64,000 nucleotides of DNA from Rostrohypoxylon terebratum. Taxonomy: Eukaryota > Ascomycota > Sordariomycetes > Xylariales > Hypoxylaceae. Positions 1 to 12,317 of the stretch are shown piece by piece. The translations under genes and the position numbers were made by a program. Position 1 is the stretch's first letter. The number at the start of each line of letters is the position of its first letter. The notes below the pieces were generated by a model that worked only from the letters and a program-made list of their open reading frames with translations, made no database searches and was not told the DNA's origin. The stretch covers positions 62,001-126,000 of the forward strand of contig MU385927.1 of assembly GCA_022497145.1 (NCBI GenBank), written 5' to 3'.

Positions 1-652
1 TTGAAATTTGCCTCCATCAGCTGACGATGAATGTGTTTAACTCGACTCCTTTCGGCCCATGAACTAGTTGGAAGGAGAGTCACCAAATGAATATCGCTTA
101 AATTTTATATTTGGTAGGAATATTTTAGAGGCCCTGTCTCGGCAACATACGTAATATCAGTTTGCATATGATCAAGACGAGTCAATTAGGACATCACCCG
201 AGGTGAAGTCTTATATGATCTCGAGAGACAAGCTCTCGGGTTAACTACGAGAGATGGTGTCTTGAATTAAGCAGTCTCATTAAAGTGTCCCTTTATGCCG
301 TACTCATTAGACACAAACGGTCGTGCATGTACGTCTGTTTCACTTGCCTGGTGATTTAGCTGAAAATAGGGCTCAACACCATGACGGGATCGTACGAGCC
401 TAATAGAGGTTGTCTGAGATTTCCTTGATGTCGGATATTGTCACCACCAGAAGACTGATAAGATTGGATCACGATGAAATAGGGGTTCTATCTAGCCTGA
501 TACCCAAGATACGATGGGTATGTCTATATAACACACAAATCTCAATCGAGAAGAGTTCAGAATATTCCTGTCTGTCTATAGATTCATCGGTTGTATCTAC
601 TACTTCTATACTTATTCTGTTTATATAGATACTCGTCACTCATTTATCTAAA
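1..652. other. Intergenic, no gene seen
   Basis: This stretch is AT-rich and frames are short. A small 6-bp inverted repeat (CTCTCG at 233-238, CGAGAG at 248-253) and a TCTCGAGAGA palindrome just before it are the only structure noted. It probably holds the promoter and leader of the downstream surface-protein gene. Confidence 0.6.
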
Positions 653-2927
653 ATGTTCGCTATCAGGCCAAGCCAGATGATTGTCTGGATCTTGTCCTCG
701 TTCATACTTGCTGTTAACGCACAATATGGCTGCACACAAGATGCGTATGTTATGACAACAGTACCTTTCCGTACAGCTAGAAGGCTAATCATTCCATAGC
801 TGCTATCAAGCTCTTTTCCCTTGCGGTTCTTCCTTTGCTGTTTCGCAAGCAATAGAGTATTGCTCGACTGTGGGACAATATGGAGCAACGAACTTCCCAG
901 CACAAGCAACAGCGGCTGTAAGTATGATACTCGGTGGTTCTATCATCTCGATACCACTCAATGAACCCTCTTATTTCGAATTACCCAGAGAGCCAAGGCA
1001 TAAGCCCCGGGGTTTACATCCCTTTCCGATGATTCCCCTGTAATGAGAAACTTACTGACTTCTACTTCCATAGTGTGGTACTTCTAATAAGAGACCCTAC
1101 TTATCGGCTTGCTCGTGTGGTCCTTCTTGCACTCCTACTTCGCCTAACTCGACTTTTGCGGCCAGTACAGGATCGATCCTTACTACCACTGGTTCAGCGA
1201 TGTCCAATACAGAAACATCAGTTCCATCTACAGTCACTACTTCGGGATTGTCTACCGGTGATACTTCGATCACATCTCCAGCTACATTGACCACGAATTC
1301 AGGGGGTTCTGCTCAATCGACGCCCTCGACGGGTGCACCGGGGAGCGATGTATCTACTTCGAGCTCATTCACATCTAACTCGACTACTTCAGGCACCTCT
1401 GATCCTAGCCTTACAGTTTCACCTACCGGTTCTTCATTCACAGCCAATATCACAAGCACCGGCACCACGGGAAATCCAGGATCAACGAGCTCCATTACAA
1501 GCTCCAGAACGGACTCGAACATCACTGTGTCAACTACGACACCTACTGCAGCTTCCGATGTAACAACGTCGCCAACAACCGCCATCACGGACACGGCAAC
1601 GGGTCTCAGCTCATCAGCGCCCACCATCTCAACCTCGGGTTTTAATAGTACAGCATCATGGACAACACTCACCTCAAGTACACAAACAGGTTTGAATAGT
1701 AGTGCATCATCCACCTTTTCAATTACAGCTGGTAATATGACGTCGTCAATGACAACCACCTTTTTGACCTCTGGAGATCTTAGTTCGACTTTCAGCTCCA
1801 ACTGGTATAATGCTTCTACTACTTACTCGACCGGAACTCCGGGGTCATCTGGAGTAACGTCGTCGATTCCATTGTCTACATTTGCATCTTCGTCCACAGC
1901 AAATGGCTCCAGTCAGGTTAGCAGCTCGGCGCGCTGGACGAACACGTCGTGTACCCCCTGGGTAACGATGACAAGCTCGGATATTTTAGGTACGGGGTCA
2001 TCGACGTTTACGGTGCCTGCCGCAAGTACAACAGGGGGTAACTTGACGACATCGTCTTGGCCCTCCTCGATTACCTCGACCCTGTCCTCCAATTCAACTT
2101 CTTCGGCTCCTTTCTCGAACTCGACTTCCACCGGACTCATGACTTCCACCGGACTCACGACTGGAAGCGGATCTACGTCAAGCGATACGTGTTGGGAGAC
2201 GCCGACGCCGACGCCGACTCCGACTCCCACGACGGAGGATGGGCCATGTGAAACTAGCGCATCTTATGTATACGGCAACCCAAGGCCTACTAGTAGCGCA
2301 GCCGGCTCTTCCGTAACCAATCCTGCGGTGAGCGTCCTAAGCGTATCGTCACAACCGCTGCCAGCGTCTAACGCGACATATCCCACATTCCGACCAACCC
2401 CCACGTCGTTGGACCCGTCGCAGTCGAGCTGCATCCGAACACCCAGCAACGGCGCGATCGAGAACGGGGACTTCGAGAACGGGCTGTCGCCGTGGAGCAT
2501 CGACCTGGTGGACGTGATGTCGACGGGGTACGAGATCTCGACGCCGGGGGCGGACGGCTCGTGCGGCGCCTTCCACGTGGCGATGGGGCGCAACTCGCAG
2601 ACGGACGACCTGCGCGCGAACCTGCGGCTGGTGAGCCCGCTGACGGTCGTGCCGCCCGCCGGCACGAACTGGACGCTGTCGTTCTGGACGCGCTTCCACA
2701 CCGCGCGCGGCGCGTCGTTCCTCGAGCTCCTCGCCAACGAGGCCGTCGCCCACCGCGTCAACGCGTCCGACGACGTCGCCAACTGGTCCAAGGTCCAGTT
2801 CCCGATCAACGCCGGCGACGACCGCATGCTGCAGTTCGTCTTCTCGTTCGTGCTTGGGGACGGCGTGGACAGCAATGAGATCTGGATCGATAAGGTTGCT
2901 ATCGCTGTCAATTCTACGACTTCGTAG
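653..2927 (+). CDS. Secreted mucin-like Ser/Thr-rich protein with C-terminal carbohydrate-binding-like domain
   Basis: Exons 653..744, 800..917 and 1074..2927 give 687 residues. The introns (55 and 156 bp) have GTATGT/GTAAGT donors, GCTAATC and ACTGAC branch sites and TAG acceptors. The protein starts with a signal peptide ending near VNA-QY, then a cysteine-rich head of about 80 residues (CTQDACYQ, FPCGSS, YCST, then CGTS and CSCGPSC). A long Ser/Thr/Gly stalk follows, with a TPTPTPTPTPT run. The last 160 residues start at GDFENGLSPWS, have Trp/Phe-rich beta strands (WTLSFWTRF) and look like a CBM4/9-type galactose-binding fold. No GPI signal is visible. The layout suggests a secreted, O-glycosylated wall or adhesion protein; the sugar target is unknown. 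The start was chosen because it gives a clean signal peptide; the uninterrupted part begins only at exon 3. Confidence 0.8.
2198..2233 (+). repeat. GACGCC/GACTCC hexanucleotide microsatellite in coding sequence
   Basis: Five to six imperfect six-base units encode the Thr-Pro run of the mucin-like protein. The repeat length is a multiple of the codon size, so slippage would change stalk length without a frameshift. Confidence 0.8.
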
Positions 2928-4380
2928 ACAACTTTGGTTTACTAGGTACTATGTTCGCGTAACGTGGGATATATATGGTGGTTAATTTGGAGATACTAAC
3001 ACTTGGAACTGGAAATGTATAGGTACTTATTGGACTAGTCGGATAGGAGAAGGGGGTATATCTTGAGACTTGGGGTAGACTTATCATTTATCATTCCTGT
3101 ATCTTTTTTTTTGTTGACAAAAAAAAAGTGTATTTTTATTTTTATTTTTATGAGGCTACTAGGCTGCTAGGTATACGATTATAGAATGGCCCCTCACTTA
3201 CTTACCTACTAGGTACCTGGATAGGTGACTCAAGCGGATTGCCCAGACCGATTCGAATGAGAGACATGGCGGGTGCGACTATGGGTACGACGTAGGGTGA
3301 AAAAAGCAAGGGGTAGTGTGACTAGATTCTGTCATATCTCACAAATCTTAGATCCATGGATGCCGTAGATGCTGGTAAATAAGGTATACCGGTAATAAAT
3401 AGAGTTTCCTTCGGGTGTGTTTCGGGCGTGGCTTGCTCCTACTACTCCAACTGGACCAACTGAATGGGAAGCGGGTGACAGCAGGAGGGAGCTGGGGAGT
3501 TACCCCACGCTGTGATCTGTGATCTCCAATCCCAGGCCCCTACCAAGTATTTATAGGTAAATACCTACCTACCTAATAGGTCCTACATACCTAAAGGCTA
3601 ACGTACCCTGGGCTGTACATAGTATTGTACACCCTGTGTAGGTCCCCATTGGTAATGGATCCACTGCCTACTTGCATCATGCATGTGCTGTAGCGAAAAG
3701 TTTGGGTAGCGTCGTCCTACCAGGTAAGAGGTAATAGGAGCCCTGGAGGTCGTAGGGTCGTAGGGTGGGCAGTAGCAACAAAGCTACAGAATACCTAACA
3801 GTGGGAATGGTGGGGTTTTTCGGGTCATCTTACCTAAAGGTTGTTAGGATTGTTAAACAGTTAAACTAGAGCTCTCAAATCCGTCATTTCCCTCAACATC
3901 CATCCTTCTTTTATCTTCTTCCCAATTTCCAAGTTCCAAGCTTCTGTCCTCAAGACTGTGCGACCTCTTATCCTTATTCCTTATTCCAAGTTCAAGGTTG
4001 TATCTACCATTGTGTCCAACATTGTATCTTATTCGTCCTATTCAAAACCTCGTGTCTCCCTGCTGAGACATTAATTGGTCTATCGGCATTTGGAACTGCG
4101 CCCTCGGGAAGACCCGTTAGGATTTCACCGTCAGCCTGACACTGCCTAGCCCTACTGTTGTATACCCAAAGGTGCATGTAAGCTCGCCAGAGCTGGCGAT
4201 TCGGCGCATGGCCCAGGAGGCAGAAACTTACACTGCGAAAATTGGTCATAGGAGGAATACTGGTCAAACCCAAGAAAGCCACATTCAACATCTTATCCAC
4301 ATTGACCTGGTTCATCAGTCGAATCATAAGGCCTTGTGCCATTCTCTTAGTCAACCGAGTCCATCAACCCAGCCGAAAAT
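2928..4380. other. Intergenic, low-complexity
   Basis: No coding potential is seen. The stretch has a T9/A9 inverted repeat at 3103-3128 that fits a 3' end for the upstream gene, TAGGTA/ACCTA motif clusters near 3550-3610, and the leader of the next gene. A 58-codon upstream reading frame (ATG at 4208) ends on a TGA at 4382-4384 that overlaps the next start codon. Confidence 0.6.
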
Positions 4381-6954
4381 ATGATGTCAGCACAGCTCCA
4401 ACAGCCCGGCCAGGCTGGAGCCCAGTTAGCAGCGTCCGAGAACAAGTCGAGTGATACCACCGTTCTTTCGGGACAAGAACCTCGAAAGATCATTGAGACC
4501 AAGCCGTTGAGAAACCGCGCCCTAGAGAGCAAAAGCCCCTATGTACGAGCACATGCCGACAGCTTAGTAGCTTGGCAACTTCTGGACGACGATGCGATCG
4601 ATCGAGCTAAGAAGGAAAATAAGTTGATATTCCTCAGCATCGGCTTCCTCGCTTCTCACCGTACGTAGCTATATCCACTTACCCATGCCATGCCATGCCA
4701 TGCCATGCCATATTTGATATCCATGTGATACAGTAGTGCTGATTTCCCACTTATAGACTGCTACCTTACGAGGCAGGAGTCCTTTTCCAACCCCAAAGTC
4801 GCATTGCTACTCAACGAAAACTTCGTCCCCGTTGTTATCGACCGCGAAGAGCGACCAGATATTGATAACATCTATATGAGCTATAACCAATCTCTTAGTG
4901 GCAGTGGCGGTTGGCCATTGAACGTTTTCCTCACACCTGAATTGGAACCAGTCTTCAGTGGAACGTACTGGGCAGCACCAGGTGTCCAGGACGACATTGC
5001 CGTAGAAAATGATGGGGCTGAAAAGCCCCTCGACTGGCTCGTGGTGATTAAGAAGGTCCTCGCATCGTGGCTAGACGAAGAGCCTCGTGTTCGCGACGAG
5101 GCCAAGAAGATGGTAGTTGAGCTGAGTCATATTTCCGCCGAAGGGACCCTGAATCATGCGGGGAGTGATTTCTTACATACCCCTGCCTCCACTACCCAAG
5201 GAGGAACAACCACCGAAGCTGTAGATTATTCTCGTGAAGTTTTTGGCGAAGTCGACTTAGACCAGATTGAAGAAGCGTATGAGCGCATTACGAGAACCTT
5301 CGATCCCATGTTTGGTGGCTTTGGCTTGGAGGATAAGTTCCCTACATCGGCAAAGCTATCCCTGCTTTTGAGAGCCACTCAATTTCCCAAGGTCGTGCAG
5401 GATGTCGTCGGTCCCAATGACTGCAGTTACATCAGCGGAATGGGTTTGCACACTTTACGACGAATCGTTAACAGTGCCATCCATGATCATGTGGGAGGCG
5501 GATTTCACCGGTACTCGATCACCAGAGACTGGTCGTTACCTGCATTTGAGAAGATGTTGATAGATAACGTCCTGCTTCTTAACCTTTTCTTGGATGCTTG
5601 GCTTCTTTCTGGAGGTACCGAAGATGATGAATTTGCCGACGTGGTGATGGAGACCGCCGACTACCTTGTTAGCGACAGAATGCTATCACCAAAAAGTGGA
5701 TTCTACACTAGTGAAGCAGCAGACTCTTACACCCGAAAGGGCGATAAAGTGATGCGCAACGGAGCATACTACTTATGGACGAGAAAGGAGTTCGATAGCA
5801 TCATCAATGATGTTCGCGAGAGTGAGATTGGTGCCATGTATTGGAATGTACAAGAACATGGAAATGTTGACCCTAAAAACGACCCTCATGATGATTTTCT
5901 CAACCAGAACGTTCTCCAGATTGTCAAAAACTCGACAAGACTTAGTAACCAGCTGGGGATCTCGGAACAGGAGGTGAAGAACCGGATCGAGGCTGCAAAA
6001 GGAAAGCTTCGCTCATACCGACAAAGGGAACGTGTTCAGCCTGACATCGACACTAAGATTGTAACCGCCTATAACGGTATGGCAATTGCTGGTCTGGCAC
6101 GAACAGCTCTTGCACTCATTCATACCGAAAGCATTCTTGGCACTACAAGCCAACAAGGGCAGAAGTATTTGGAGATAGCTAAGAAGGCTGCCCTGTTCAT
6201 CAGGAATGAGCTTTGGGACGACGATAAGAAGATTCTCTACCGAGTCTACTCTGATGGTCGTGGGGATATCGAAGCATTTGCCGAGGACTATGCTCTACTG
6301 ATCGAAGGTCTTATCGAGCTTTACGAGGGCACTGCGGAGGAATCGTGGCTCGAATGGGCTGATGAGTTACAGGCGCTCCAGATCAAGCTTTTCTATGACA
6401 ATCCCACACCTGCGCCTACGACGGCAAACGCTAGATGCGGGGCCTTCTACTCTACGGTCTTGGGTGCGCCGTATACGCTACTCCGTATCAAGGATGCAAT
6501 GGACACCTCGCAACCATCGGTCAACGCGGTATCCGTCTCCAACTTGTTTAGACTGGGAGGACTGCTAGGTGATCAGAAGTATACGTACTTGGCAAAAGAG
6601 AGCGTTAACGCATTCGGCGTCGAGATGTTAGAGCATCCTAACCTCTTCCCCGGCCTATTGTGCGGCATCATTCCCTGGAAGCTAGGCGGCAAGCACTGGG
6701 TCGCAGTCGGAGATAAGGCGGACCCTTCACAACCAACGGCGTTCCACAAGTCTCCTCGCGCTGCCTTATTCACACTTCGCTACCACAACCCCGGAAAACC
6801 CGATTCTTGGTTGGCTAAGCGGGATGCGAACACTGCCGCTCTACCTCGAGAACCCGGATTCTATTCCAAGGCACCGGATGGAACGTATAGCAAGTTAGAC
6901 GGTCAAAGCCTCGCCAAAGAGGAAGAAGCTCACCCTTCGTTTCCCCGCGGCTAG
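4381..6954 (+). CDS. SSP411/DUF255 thioredoxin-like domain protein
   Basis: Exons 4381..4660 and 4757..6954 give 825 residues, a little longer than the usual 700-800 of the SPATA20/YyaL/SSP411 family. The N-terminal third is a thioredoxin fold typical of DUF255 (KLIFLSIGF, DREERPDID, GGWPLNVFLTP, FSGTYW). The rest resembles an alpha/alpha six-hairpin glycosidase-like barrel (GGGFHRYS, FAEDYALLIEGL). Splicing places SHHC where the family has a CxxC or similar pair, so only the second cysteine remains. The 96-bp intron carries a CCATG tandem repeat. The family's biochemical role is unsettled; cytosolic or mitochondrial redox or carbohydrate-linked functions have been suggested. Two ATGs stand in tandem (4381, 4384); I took the first. 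Confidence 0.88.
4683..4711 (+). repeat. CCATG tandem repeat in intron
   Basis: Five complete CCATG units plus CCAT lie inside the intron of the SSP411-like gene. This is a simple repeat with no apparent coding role. Confidence 0.85.
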
Positions 6955-8319
6955 TATTCCGGCGGATATGAGCAATTTCCAAGACGAGGGCTATGGCTGT
7001 AATGGGTGGAATTATCGTTAGCAGCTATGGATGCGGAGCTCGAATTTCCGGTTTAATGAGTGGAGGAAATTGGTTGTGATGAATATTGGAGTCGTGCGTT
7101 TTGATACAGAGAGCAATCTCGTGTTCTTGACGCTGACGGGCTTGTAAGAGTTGAAACGACAAAACGGCCGGAACTACTCGAAGTGACGCATTTTTTCCCC
7201 TTCTTTCTATCGTCACCTTAATTATCTTATTAAGGATTTTTGATGGATTGAGAAAGATACCGGGGAGGCGTCTACGGCAGACGGTTTTAAGGGGGTGGAT
7301 GTGTGTGTCTGTTTATGTGTGTGATAAGTGTCATTAGGTGTGGTGTGGTACGGGGAATGTGGAATTGTCGGATGGGGATGGGGATGCGGGATCGGAGTGT
7401 TTATTTGCATTGCATGGTGGTCGCATATTAGTATCTAGGTAGATGATGCCTATATGAATGAAAAGAATCGAACTTTAGAAATCGTCGGATACTCTGTGCG
7501 TTTAATTGGTAGTCGAGATGATATTGATATGTTTTGAATTTATTTCTATGCGTTTGTGGTGTAGAAAGTGTGGTTGTAGTAAGGATTTCGTTTTCCCCGG
7601 ACATCAAGTTGTCCCCGGATTTATTGCAGTTTGGGTGGTATCTAGTACGTCATAGTCATACTAAAATTGAGAGATTTACATACGATTTATAAATCAGATA
7701 TAAATCAGATTAACGTAGAACATCAGAACTACATCAATTAAACATATACATTGTCCCTGGTAAGGTATTCTTCTCTTCATATCATTTATTGCAAGGGGGT
7801 ATCTATTCTACAGTTTCGAACCATAGACGCGGGGGCTCTCCCTCTCCTCCTTCTCCTTCCTCTCCATCTCCTCCCTTATCTTCATCCAAGGCTCCTCAGA
7901 CAAGTTAACACCCGTTGATAACGTAAGTAGGTACACAGAAAAGACGACAAAAAAAGGCGGAAACGGGCCGGTAAACTCCGAGTACGTGCTAATGCGAGGC
8001 TCTCTCTTTTGGTTTCGTTTTTGTCTTCTCACCCTTGGCCGAAATGTAAAAAAACCCTCCTTGGTAAGTTGTTCCCCCTTTTCCTCCTTCTCCCTGACAC
8101 TGACGTGACTTGGTTTCGTTGGTAATTGTACAGATGGGAAATAACTCTCGTCGATCCCTGGTTTCGAGCCGACCGTGAATCGTAACTATTGCGTGGGAAC
8201 ACCCGGCGTGTTGGTATGCGGCTTGGCTTATGTTGATGAATTTAATGGCTCGCTTGTACGGACAAGTTTACTTTTACCGTATCCCGTTCTGCCATACATT
8301 CGTGTCTCATTTAGTCTTA
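6955..8319. other. Intergenic between convergent genes
   Basis: This gap holds the 3' ends of the SSP411-like and dynein LIC genes. It contains GT-rich sequence at 7270-7400 and a CT-rich tract at about 7837-7875. No reading frame has recognisable similarity. Confidence 0.6.
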
Positions 8320-10192
8320 TCAAGCCTCGGTCACGGGACCTGGTGTGGTAGGTTTCCTGTTCATCAAATTGCCAAAGAACTTGGCTAGGGTAGCTGTGTC
8401 AACCGGAGTTGAGCCTTCTTCCAGCTGGGATTCGTCGTCTAGGGGAGGTTCGGGAGAGTGACCATAGGCCTGGCGATCCTATGAAGAAGTTAGTTTCTGT
8501 TGTATATCAGAGGGATGAACAAGATCGCTTACCTTGAGGCGCTGTACCATGTCGTCAGCATCTACTTGGATGCCTCCCATATTGAATTGTACCGGGCCAA
8601 TGTGGTCACTAATTATGTCGTCAGTGGCATTTTGTGCGAAAGAGTTGTCCTTGCCAGCCTTTTCGTCTGCCTTCTTTGCCTGTTCGAGTCGTTCTAATTG
8701 GTTCGCGAGGAAAGCTTGCGTATCAACAGATGGTACTTCCAACCTGCTCGTGTCCTTGATTCCTTGGGCTAGTTGTAGGGCGTCTAGACTCGTGTCTTGA
8801 ACCTGTTCTTCGTACAATACGACAGCCGATCCCTCGGGTTCGTCGATGCCATGAAAGTCGCCATTCGCTTGACTGGGATCGCCAGTATTCTCAATCCTGG
8901 GCATGGGAAAAGGCTGGTCGAGATCTATTACCCAACCCTCGCTGACTTGTTCCACATCAAAACCATCTCGTAGCACTCGAATTTTGCCCCATGAGTCCCA
9001 GTTTGGAGGCACGACGATCTTGTCTCGGTCGATAACGTTGGTCTTTAAGGGGGTGCGTTTTAGTAAAGAATGAATTCCGAGACTAGCGTGGACAAGGGTC
9101 TGTAGAGGCGACGGCATCGATGGCGTTGTGTAGATCAGAGAAGCCCCGTCTATCGTTTGTTAGCATGTCATAACCTTGAGTAGTGTATGTATTGTGGATC
9201 ATACGTCTTAACAAGACTGTTCTGAGATATTGAAGAACGAGGTCAAACTTCTCTTCCTTCCACCCTTGCGATTTCTCCAAGTAGTCTATCCTCTCGGACT
9301 AGGACATCGATGTTAGTGTATTGGGAATGTGAGTCGGACCAACTTCACTTACATTTTGGCAGACGACACATAGGGGCAAACCTAGTCCGTCTTCCCACTC
9401 TCCTGGTCCAAGGGGTAGCGCGACATCTCCCTCAGCAGCGACCGCCCCTGTGCCGTCCAAGTTCACGGATCCGCCTGTTCGACCGCGATCTCTCCAGTTG
9501 TTCATCGACTCTTCCATAGTCTCCTTGCACTCCTGGCTTAAGGACATAATGACCGTCCGCAAGAGCAGTAGCCATTCCCGTAGTTGTCGCATCCATAACC
9601 AGGGTTGCGACCAGTCGAGCAGTATTACTATTAAGGTGTTCGGAATCGATTGGGGAGTCAAAAGGGGTTGGATGAGCGTGGTGAAGGACGGCGCCGGACT
9701 TGTAAGTAGGTAGAGAGATATTCGTGCTAGGATGTCTGGTCTTGGTCAGCGCTGGAATCGTTCGTCAAAGGGGGTCGTAAGGGTCTTCGGAGACTTCGCC
9801 AACTAACCTTCTTGGTCCGCGTCTAAAACATTATAGTATGTATAACCAAGTGCGAAGCTATTTGCTATTGGCGGGATCTTCTGGTTGTTCCGGTCAAGAT
9901 TCTTTCGTGTATCGTTGCTCGACAAGGCTTCGAGGAAGTCTCGCTGTGAATCTACGGAACCCCCTGATATGTCGTGTTAGTCGCCGATGTCCCGCGATTT
10001 CAGAAACGTGTGCATGTGGTTTATACCTAAGACCAACAAGTTCTTCTCAGGTAATCTCTTGCCGCTGGCGACGGAGTCGAGCATAGAACTCCACATGTCC
10101 CTCTTCTGATCATCCTTCTTTCCCTCCGAACCGGTACCGGTACCGACGGAGGTACTTGTGTAGGTCGAGAACCGGTTCGAGTTGGCGGTCAT
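8320..10192 (-). CDS. Cytoplasmic dynein light intermediate chain
   Basis: Six exons in transcript order (10192..10027, 9963..9808, 9726..9353, 9298..9205, 9149..8533, 8478..8320) give 521 residues, a normal length. Introns are 54-81 bp and in phase. Recognisable landmarks are RDMWSSMLDSVASGK, SFALGYTYYNVLDADQE, VILLDWSQPWLWMRQL, DYLEKSQGWKEEKFDLVLQ and VVPPNWDSWGKIRVLREGF-like sequence (here VLRDGF). The protein is a cargo-adaptor-binding subunit of the dynein-1 motor and works on microtubules in nuclear and endosome transport. The Ras-like domain has VLGGSVDSQRDF where a P-loop would be and lacks the GKT/S lysine, as in other fungal members. The start at 10192 gives a short Ser/Thr-rich head. 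The gene is divergent from the splicing-factor gene, with a 773-bp shared promoter. Confidence 0.93.
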
Positions 10193-10965
10193 GTTTGATT
10201 CCGATCTATTGGTAGCATTGGGGAGGAGTTGAAATGCGCCCAGAGAGGTGATGGCGTAGTTGGCGATGCGATTATAGTCAGACCCTTGGAGCGCGTCGTG
10301 AGGGTTGACTCTGGACTTTGACTTGTGAACTATTTGGCTATGTAATTGAAACGCGTTGAGAATGACGATCGATCTAAGATTGGAGATTAATCTCCTCCCT
10401 CTTTTTTATTCAACGAAACGAGACAAATCAAAGCAGAACAAGACAAGACGTAATATGTAATAATGTAATATGACCAAATTTAGGTGGGGTGGTTTAAGAA
10501 CCTTAGAACTTTAGGAGCAAGATAAAGAATAAAAAAAGTGAAATCGTTTCACCGGTGATTCTTTCTTTCAACATAAAAAAACATCCATAACTTTCATCCC
10601 CCTTGAAGCTTCCACCTGAGCCAGCATTTGATTAAGGTGCTGGCCTACCGGGATATAGTGGATCTGCTGCCAGGTCCAGACGGTCCGACGTTTCCCCAGC
10701 ACAGGGGTTCGCGGGGCGGCATTTGTCAGGTACAGGTACTTTTTGACAGCTAACAGGTACCTTCGGAGGTCCAGTCTAAAAAAATACCGTCATAGTGCAG
10801 CCTTGTAGTAGCTTGAGCTCTTGACATTTTCAACTATTTGCAGCCTTCTCAAGCTGTTTACCATACGCTCATAAACCCCCATAACTCACAAGTTTGATCA
10901 TTGAATCCAAGGTTTATTGTACAAGCTTCTGGGTTGCCTATTGGAAAACTTGTTGCTGCAAAAAA
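10193..10965. other. Divergent promoter region (dynein LIC / IST3-like)
   Basis: No gene is seen. Poly-A and poly-T tracts and CT-rich stretches precede both start codons. Confidence 0.6.
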
Positions 10966-12042
10966 ATGAATCAGATACGCGCTATTCAAGCACTCAACAA
11001 GCGCGAGATTGAAAACGGAGTGTAAGACAGCTTTCATAAACTCCTTTCACCCAATTCACCTACTAACAAACAAAAACGTAGACCACCGGAAGCTTCGTGG
11101 CACACCGACTACCGCGATACTGCCTTTGTTAACTTTGGCGGCCTGCCGTACGAGCTATCGGAAGGCGACATAATCACGATATTCTCACAATTCGGAGAAC
11201 CCGTGTTTCTGAAGCTAGCACGCGACAAGGAGTCCGGGAAAAGCAAAGGTTTTGGTTGGCTTAAATACGAGGACCAGCGCAGTACAGACTTGGCTGTGGA
11301 CAACTTGGGGGGTGCCGAGATCAATGGGCGACTTATTAGGGTTGACCACGCGCGCTACAAGCCCCGCGACGACGAGGACCCGGAAGAGTTCAAAGTCTCG
11401 TGGGAGGATATAGTAAGGCGCGAGAAAGCGGCGAAAGGAGAGGATGTCGAAATGGAGGAGAGTGATGAGGAAGAGGAGAAACGTCCGATGATCAAAGAAG
11501 AGAGGGAGCTGGCTAAATTGATTGAGGAGCATGACGAGGACGATCCGATGAAGGCCTTTTTGATCGAGGAGAAGAAGCAGGAAGTAGAACGGGCGCTACG
11601 GAAAGAGGGTGAACGGAAAGAAAGGAAGGAAAAGAAGCATCGGCATCATCATAGTCATCGTTCTAAGAGGGATAACAGGGATAAGGACGGCGAGGATCGC
11701 GATCGTCATGGGAGGTCTCGACGCGACGAAACACCCGTCGCTAAGGAAAGGTCTAGAAGAGATGAAACTCCGGTTGCGAAAGACCGGGGCAGTCGAGATC
11801 GAGATGAAACTCCTCCCAGGCGGAGAGATAATTCTACGGATCGCGAACGGAGGAGACGAGATGACGACCGTGATCGACAGCGGGACAGAGACCGACGGAG
11901 AGATCGGGATGATAGGGATAGACACGACAAGCGCTCTCGCTACGCCGATGACGAAGGCGGAGATAGGAGTAGAAACAAGGATAGAGATCGCAAAAGCAGA
12001 CGGAGAAGTAGAAGCAGATCTCCACGATCACATAGAGATTGA
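10966..12042 (+). CDS. RRM protein of IST3/RBMX2 (Cwf29) type, spliceosome RES complex
   Basis: Exons 10966..11021 and 11082..12042 give 338 residues. The 60-bp intron has the consensus branch TACTAAC. The N-terminus MNQIRAIQALNKREIE followed by ASWHTDYRDTAFV is the hallmark of Ist3/Snu17. One RRM spans about residues 32-110, with RNP2 around FVNFGGL (34-40) and RNP1 KGFGWLKY (74-81). The second half is acidic and then strongly RD/RS-rich. Family members bind Bud13 and Pml1 in the RES complex on the activated spliceosome and help pre-mRNA retention and splicing in the nucleus. The RD/RS tail is much longer than in yeast Ist3, as is usual for filamentous fungi and animals. Confidence 0.92.
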
Positions 12043-12317
12043 CGAGAACTGCCTAATCGCTAATAAAGATACCCTTCCATTTCAAGCCAACGCTGTATAC
12101 TTGATATGACCTCGCCAGCACATATCCTAGTGCAAAGTGATGTTAAGACGCCTCCTGACCATTTCAACGCCAAATCCCGCGAGTCCTGTTACTCCGTGTT
12201 GATTTCCCATGCCTAGCCTGGCTTTCAAACCAATACCCATTGTTCTTCTGGGTTACCCCTTAACTCTGGCGGGACCCTGTAAGCGGGGTGATTCGCGAAG
12301 TGTATCTTGAGCCTTCC

